DNA of 24,570 nucleotides from an uncultured Clostridia bacterium (GTDB lineage Bacteria > Bacillota > Clostridia > Monoglobales > Monoglobaceae). Under the pieces are notes generated by a model that saw only the letters and a list, made by a program, of their open reading frames with translations, was not told the origin of the DNA and did not search any database. Positions within the stretch are counted from its first letter, which is position 1. Each line of letters starts with the position of its first letter. Made by a program: the position numbers and the translations under genes. Positions 23,486 to 24,570 of the stretch are shown piece after piece. The stretch lies in NCBI GenBank assembly GCA_934463175.1, contig CAKSIW010000038.1, positions 1 through 24,570 on the forward strand, written 5' to 3'.

Positions 23486-23506
23486 GGGGGTATTGTACCC
23501 TTTTTT
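23486..23506 (+). terminator. Early terminator-like hairpin in the leader
   Basis: GGGTA (23488-23492) pairs with TACCC (23496-23500) around TTG, extendable by two G-T pairs, and is followed by six T (23501-23506). It lies about 60 bases after the predicted transcription start. No plus-strand gene precedes it, so it would act inside the leader. Confidence 0.55.
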
Positions 23507-23513
23507 AGACTTG

Positions 23514-23648
23514 CTCAATCAACTGAATTAGGCAAAAATGCAAGCTTCATTTGATTGAGTGAGATACTTCCATTCTATTAAAATTTGTGTGACAACAATC
23601 GAAGTTTGCATTTTTCGGTGTGCAGCTTCGATGGTTGCACACTTTTTT
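23514..23648 (+). promoter_or_regulatory. Putative attenuator with competing stems, copy 2
   Basis: CTCAATCAA (23514-23522) pairs with TTGATTGAG (23551-23559). Its loop holds segment L (23534-23548), complementary over 15 positions, including one G-U pair, to segment A (23601-23615). A can instead pair with segment B: ATCGAAG (23598-23604) with CTTCGAT (23626-23632) and TGCA (23607-23610) with TGCA (23621-23624). B overlaps the left arm of a terminator, GTGTGCA (23618-23624) with TGCACAC (23636-23642) plus six T (23643-23648). L-A pairing would free B and allow termination; A-B pairing would block it. The ligand or signal is unknown. Confidence 0.55.
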
Positions 23649-23680
23649 AATTTGTAATAAAATAGAGGAGGATTTGATTT

Positions 23681-23731
23681 TTGTTCTGCAAATTGAAAAA
23701 TGTGTACTGTAATTTTAAAATGGAGGAATGA
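23681..23731 (+). CDS. Possible 16-residue leader peptide
   Basis: GAGGAGG (23665-23671) is a strong ribosome site nine bases before a TTG at 23681, which opens a 16-codon frame (about MFCKLKNVYCNFKMEE) ending in TGA at 23729-23731, a few bases before the TTG start of the main gene. It may couple translation of the two, or the GAGGAGG may have no coding role. Low confidence. Confidence 0.2.
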   Translation: MFCKLKNVYCNFKMEE

Positions 23732-23734
23732 AAA

Positions 23735-24463
23735 TTGAAAAAAACATTAAAAGGTTATTTGGCAGGATTTATAAGTGCTGTTGTATTGGTAAGCGGTGCT
23801 GCACATGCAGCAAATACAACAACACTTTACGATGTAATTGCAAACGGAATCAAGATTGTCATTGACGGCAAGGAAGTTATTCCGACAGACGCAAACGGCA
23901 ATAAGGTTGAACCGATTATTTATAACGGTACTACATATTTGCCTGTACGAGCCGTCGCAAACGCATTTGGTAAAGCTGTTTATTGGGACGGACCGAATTA
24001 TATTGTATATCTCGGTGATATGGGCGGCAAATTGGAATATCCGACACTTATGTTGAAAAACGCTAAAAACATAGGAAATAGCCAAAATTGGATTAACGAA
24101 TTAGAAGGGGAAACACTAATAGATAACTATGGAAATACATATAGTAATGGTTTGTGGATTTGCGGAAGATTTGGAGAAAAAAATATACAAACATTGTTAA
24201 GTGAAAAATACTCTCGATTTAAGGCTACTTTATATGTATCACAAGACTATATAATTGACAGACCAGTTTCAATAACAATTGAGGCAGACGGATACGAAAT
24301 ATATAGTTCTCCACAATTCACAAAAACTTCTCGACCTGTTTATGTAGATATAGATGTAACTGGTTATAATGATTTTAAAATAATTTGCAAAACAGAATAT
24401 AGTGAATCTTATAATTGGCAATGTCAAGGATTATGTATAGGAAATGCAGGCTTTTATCAATAA
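23735..24463 (+). CDS. Secreted stalk-domain protein with NPCBM-like C-terminal domain
   Basis: A 242-residue exported protein. Signal peptide 1-25 (KKTLKGYLAGFISAVVLVSG, cut after AHA). Residues 38-95 form the stalk domain also called copper amine oxidase N-terminal-like: IKIVIDGKEVIP, YNGTTYLPVRAVANAFGKAV, WDGPNYIVYLG. No catalytic part of an amine oxidase is present, so it is not an oxidase. Residues about 112-238 resemble an NPCBM/NEW2 carbohydrate-binding module (DNYGNTYSNGL, YSRFKATLYVS, DGYEIYSSPQF, VDIDVTGYNDFKI). The start is TTG at 23735, with GGAGG eight bases upstream; the nearby ATG (23728) is out of frame with the signal peptide. Its role may be binding cell-wall or host sugar (inference). 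The second half is more AT-rich than the first. Confidence 0.88.
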   Translation: MKKTLKGYLAGFISAVVLVSGAAHAANTTTLYDVIANGIKIVIDGKEVIPTDANGNKVEPIIYNGTTYLPVRAVANAFGKAVYWDGPNYIVYLGDMGGKLEYPTLMLKNAKNIGNSQNWINELEGETLIDNYGNTYSNGLWICGRFGEKNIQTLLSEKYSRFKATLYVSQDYIIDRPVSITIEADGYEIYSSPQFTKTSRPVYVDIDVTGYNDFKIICKTEYSESYNWQCQGLCIGNAGFYQ

Positions 24464-24466
24464 AAG

Positions 24467-24516
24467 ACAGAAAAAACGGGCAGTCAGGAGTAAAGGGCGT
24501 GTGAGATTTTTTCTGT
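24467..24516 (+). terminator. Weak terminator-like inverted repeat
   Basis: ACAGAAAAAA (24467-24476) is complementary to TTTTTTCTGT (24507-24516), with a 30-base loop, four bases after the stop codon. The stem is AT-rich and the loop long, so it is a weak call; nothing else is recognisable from 24517 to the end. Confidence 0.3.
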
Positions 24517-24570
24517 AAATTAGATTTTTCTATGACAAAATATCGGTTTTTAGTGGGCAGGATAGCTGAG

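Noticed and set aside
23534..23615. The 15-base inverted repeat as ends of a small mobile element
   Set aside because: There is no transposase, no target-site duplication, and the third related segment (23621-23632) fits an RNA switch better.
23735..24463. Copper amine oxidase
   Set aside because: Only the N-terminal stalk-like domain is present; there is no catalytic domain or topaquinone motif.
1..24570. tRNA, rRNA, CRISPR array, insertion sequence or prophage
   Set aside because: No tRNA-like cloverleaf, rRNA sequence, regular spaced direct repeats, transposase, integrase or phage gene was seen.

Overview
The window reads as chromosomal DNA of an anaerobic low-GC Gram-positive bacterium of the Clostridia. 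The grounds are a pyrH-frr-uppS-cdsA-dxr-rseP operon, AsnA, a YitT-type membrane protein, DUF1540, surface proteins with S-layer homology (SLH) domains, strong AGGAGG ribosome sites and textbook sigma-A promoters with 17-base spacers. Family calls rest on motifs read by eye; no species can be named.

Layout, left to right. (a) 1-465: a leader ending in a terminator-like hairpin, then an unrecognised 85-residue protein (+). (b) 3084-492 (-): one promoter drives an SLH protein, an HPr-kinase-like ATPase, a PqqD-like protein and a soluble S24/S26 (SipW-like) protease, closed by a terminator. The last three resemble an orphan set of peptide-modification genes without a visible precursor or radical SAM enzyme. 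(c) 4286-3134 (-): asnA with its own promoter and a very strong terminator. A 51-residue DUF1540 protein (4355-4510, +) is transcribed divergently from it. (d) 11293-4598 (-): an apparent eight-gene operon: a Ser-rich membrane-anchored protein, pyrH, frr, uppS, cdsA, dxr, rseP, yitT. It joins pyrimidine nucleotide supply, ribosome recycling, isoprenoid and phospholipid precursor synthesis and intramembrane proteolysis; rpsB-tsf, which often precede pyrH, are not there. (e) 23266-11324 (-): a MalT-type LuxR regulator followed after 29 bases by a 3143-residue secreted SLH-anchored giant protein, probably one transcription unit with a strong terminator. (f) 23405-24463 (+): a sigma-A promoter, a leader of about 295 bases with two terminator-like hairpins and competing pairings, then a secreted stalk-domain plus NPCBM-like protein.

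The observation I rank highest is the leader at 23440-23648. Two similar segments (534-548 and 621-632 of the 23-kb block) can each pair with the same central segment (598-615), and the second of them is also half of a terminator stem. That is the layout of an attenuation switch. A related hairpin with the same invariant loop sequence and partly compensatory changes lies at 81-129, in front of the unrelated 85-residue gene. I cannot match it to an RNA family I know. Second in interest are the orphan HprK-like/PqqD/S26 trio and the regulator-plus-giant-surface-protein unit, whose N-terminal 900 residues include an undescribed beta-rich module.
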